DNA from: Dactylosporangium vinaceum
GTDB lineage: Bacteria; Actinomycetota; Actinomycetes; Mycobacteriales; Micromonosporaceae
Direction of reading: 5' to 3'
Assembly: GCF_019904175.1 (NCBI RefSeq)
Contig: NZ_CP061913.1
Location: 7,564,001 to 7,628,000, forward strand
DNA: 64,000 bases
Shown here piece after piece: positions 62,791 through 64,000 of the stretch (position 1 is the first letter of the stretch; each line of letters starts with the position of its first letter). A program made the position numbers and the translations under genes. The notes under the pieces are model-generated. The model was not told the origin of the DNA and ran no database searches. It saw nothing but the letters and a program-made list of their open reading frames with translations.

Positions 62791-62804
62791 TGACAACGTT
62801 GTCA
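62791..62804. promoter_or_regulatory. LacI-type operator 1
   Basis: TGACAACGTTGTCA, a perfect 14-bp palindrome with the central CG of LacI-family sites, 16-29 bases before the binding-protein ATG. Suits autoregulation and transport control by the divergent LacI-type gene at 62932. Confidence 0.75.
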
Positions 62805-62890
62805 AACACTCTCGTCAGACATCACGATGATTGTCAATACATCCAGCTCCAAGATCTTATATAACAATCTGGATACGTTGATATTCAGAA

Positions 62891-62902
62891 GACAACGTTG
62901 TC
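62891..62902. promoter_or_regulatory. LacI-type operator 2
   Basis: GACAACGTTGTC, the same core palindrome, 30-41 bases before the repressor GTG start. The two copies are 100 bases apart, close to ten helical turns, so a loop between them is possible. The sequence between (about 62830-62890) is AT-rich, as expected of promoters. Confidence 0.75.
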
Positions 62903-62931
62903 AAAGCGGTTTCCCGGTACGCTGGGCCACC

Positions 62932-63957
62932 GTGGACGCCCGACCGACTCTCCGCGACGTGGCCCAGCTGGCCGGGGTCAGCCCCAAGACCGTGTCCCGC
63001 GTCGTCAACGACGAGGCCGGTGTCAGCGAGGTCAAGCAGGGCCGGGTCCGGCGGGCGATCGAGCAGCTGGGCTACCGGCCGAACATGACGGCGAGCCGGC
63101 TGCGCCGGGCCGACGGCCGCACCGCCGCGATCGCCGCCCTGCTCGAGGACATCGCCAACCCGTTCTCCTCGGCCCTGCAGCGCGCCCTGGAGGACGTGGC
63201 CCGCGAGCGCGGCGTGCTGATCTTCGCCGGCAGCGTCGAGGAGGACCCGGAGCGCGAGCGCGCGCTCGTCCACGAGTTCGCCCGCCGCCAGGCCGACGGG
63301 CTGGTGATGGTCCCGGCCGGCGACGACCAGGCGTACCTCAACCGGGAGCTCAACCCCGACACGCCGGTCGTGTTCGTCGACCGCCCGCCGGTGGGCCTGC
63401 ACGCCGACGCGGTCCTGGCCGACAACGAGGCCGGCGCCGCCGCGGCCGTGCACCACCTCGTCGCCCACGGCCACCGCGACATCGCCTACCTGGGCGACCT
63501 GCGCTCCATCGCGACCGCCCGCCAGCGCTTCACCGGCTACCGCGAGGCCCTGGCCGAACACGGCATCGGGCGCAACCAGGCGCACGTGGCCCACGACCTG
63601 CACACCGCCGACGCCGCCGAGGCCGCGTTCCTGGCGATGCTCGACGCCCCGAACCCGCCGACGGCCTGCTTCAGCGCCCAGAACCTGGTGACGCTCGGCG
63701 CGATCCGGGCCCTGCGCCGCCGCGACCGGCACACCTCGGTCGCCCTCGTCGGCTTCGACGACTTCCCCCTGGCCGACCTGCTGCAGCCCGCGGTCACGGT
63801 GGTGGCCCAGGACCCCTACGCGATGGGCCGCCGCGCCGCGGAGCTTCTGTTTCGCCGCCTGGACGGCGAAACCTGGGACCCCTCGGCCCACGTGGTGCCG
63901 ACCCGCCTGATCCCGCGAGGATCAGGCGAGATCCCCTACCGCTCGGCAAGCACCTGA
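62932..63957 (+). CDS. LacI-family repressor of the sugar ABC operon
   Basis: The 341-residue protein starts with the LacI HTH (TLRDVAQLAGVSPKTVSRVVNDEAGVS) and hinge region, followed by a periplasmic-binding-like ligand domain (IAALLEDIANPFSSALQRALED, DNEAGAAAAVHHLVAHGHRDIAYLG, VALVGFDDFPLADLLQPAVT). The GTG at 62932 gives the family N-terminus. It diverges from the sugar importer genes across a region with two operator copies. A sugar imported by that system is the likely inducer. Its end overlaps the next gene's 3' end. Confidence 0.93.
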   Translation: MDARPTLRDVAQLAGVSPKTVSRVVNDEAGVSEVKQGRVRRAIEQLGYRPNMTASRLRRADGRTAAIAALLEDIANPFSSALQRALEDVARERGVLIFAGSVEEDPERERALVHEFARRQADGLVMVPAGDDQAYLNRELNPDTPVVFVDRPPVGLHADAVLADNEAGAAAAVHHLVAHGHRDIAYLGDLRSIATARQRFTGYREALAEHGIGRNQAHVAHDLHTADAAEAAFLAMLDAPNPPTACFSAQNLVTLGAIRALRRRDRHTSVALVGFDDFPLADLLQPAVTVVAQDPYAMGRRAAELLFRRLDGETWDPSAHVVPTRLIPRGSGEIPYRSAST

Positions 63958-64000
63958 TCGATGGCGTACTTCCCCAGCGCCCCGAAGTACGCATTGCGCT
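63936..64000 (-). CDS. C-terminal tail of an unidentified gene, 5' part outside window
   Basis: The minus strand reads RNAYFGALGKYAIDQVLAER and a stop at 63936, overlapping the end of the LacI gene by 22 bases. Only 20 codons are visible; the sequence could end a sugar-metabolic enzyme or kinase, in keeping with the neighbouring transporter, but that is a guess. Confidence 0.3.
   Translation of the reverse strand, partial: RNAYFGALGKYAIDQVLAER

Overview
The window is very GC-rich (codon third positions are almost all G or C) with many GTG/TTG starts, 4-base ATGA/GTGA gene overlaps, Lsr2, septum-formation lipoproteins, a ROK repressor, an actinobacterial ABC-F protein and many secreted hydrolases. 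This points to a soil actinomycete, most like Micromonosporaceae (Actinoplanes/Micromonospora type); that placement is inferred from gene style only, since no rRNA or other phylogenetic marker is present. No tRNA, rRNA, CRISPR array, insertion sequence, prophage or complete natural-product cluster was seen.

Layout. 1-5.5 kb: an ATPase cut by the window edge, a GlsB-like membrane protein, a ROK repressor, a methyltransferase, a YidD-like protein and an alpha-oxoamine synthase. The synthase sits 16 bases behind a large membrane GGDEF-EAL cyclic-di-GMP protein (5.5-8.6 kb). 8.8-12.4 kb: a penicillin-binding-like lipoprotein lacking its catalytic motifs, soluble transhydrogenase SthA, and an orphan PemK/MazF-like protein. 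12.6-20.6 kb: a cutinase-like exoenzyme, a STAS protein, a DUF3159 membrane protein behind a strong iron-box match, a PL7 alginate lyase, an aromatic-acid-exporter-like protein, a protein with two duplicated P-loop domains and a tyrosine phosphatase. 20.6-24.1 kb: two tandem septum-formation lipoproteins, then an ABC-F protein preceded by a 10-codon leader ORF and a hairpin covering its start. 24-32.9 kb: flavoprotein, secreted metalloprotease, phosphotransferase, a GGDEF-less paralogue of the cyclic-di-GMP protein, a GT39-type transferase and a universal stress protein.

33.0-34.4 kb is a patch of gene remains: a response regulator and a histidine kinase joined head to head by their broken 5' ends, and an MgtC remnant. 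34.4-41.8 kb is one leftward operon: a secreted sugar dehydrogenase with PKD and four PA14 domains, a double-domain GT2, a GT39-like membrane transferase and GtrA; together they suggest lipid-linked sugar transfer and an exported glycan or wall modification. 42-46.4 kb: a P450 whose ribosome binding site lies in a perfect 15-bp inverted repeat, a membrane phosphoesterase, a small membrane protein and a sugar-porter MFS. The MFS gene diverges from a secreted GH64 beta-1,3-glucanase across a LacI-type palindrome. 48.4-52 kb: MarR with a DHA2 MFS pump, convergent with a P450-ferredoxin pair.

52-59.8 kb: secreted peptidase, STAS-like protein, AraC/VOC pair, glycosyltransferase with repeats, Lsr2, DinB-like protein and an unknown protein. 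59.8-64 kb: a complete sugar ABC importer (binding protein, permease, ATPase; overlapping genes) divergent from a LacI repressor, with two copies of the palindrome core GACAACGTTGTC between them. The unifying theme is polymer degradation and sugar uptake (alginate, beta-glucan, cutin, protein, a monosaccharide ABC system) alongside envelope glycan synthesis.
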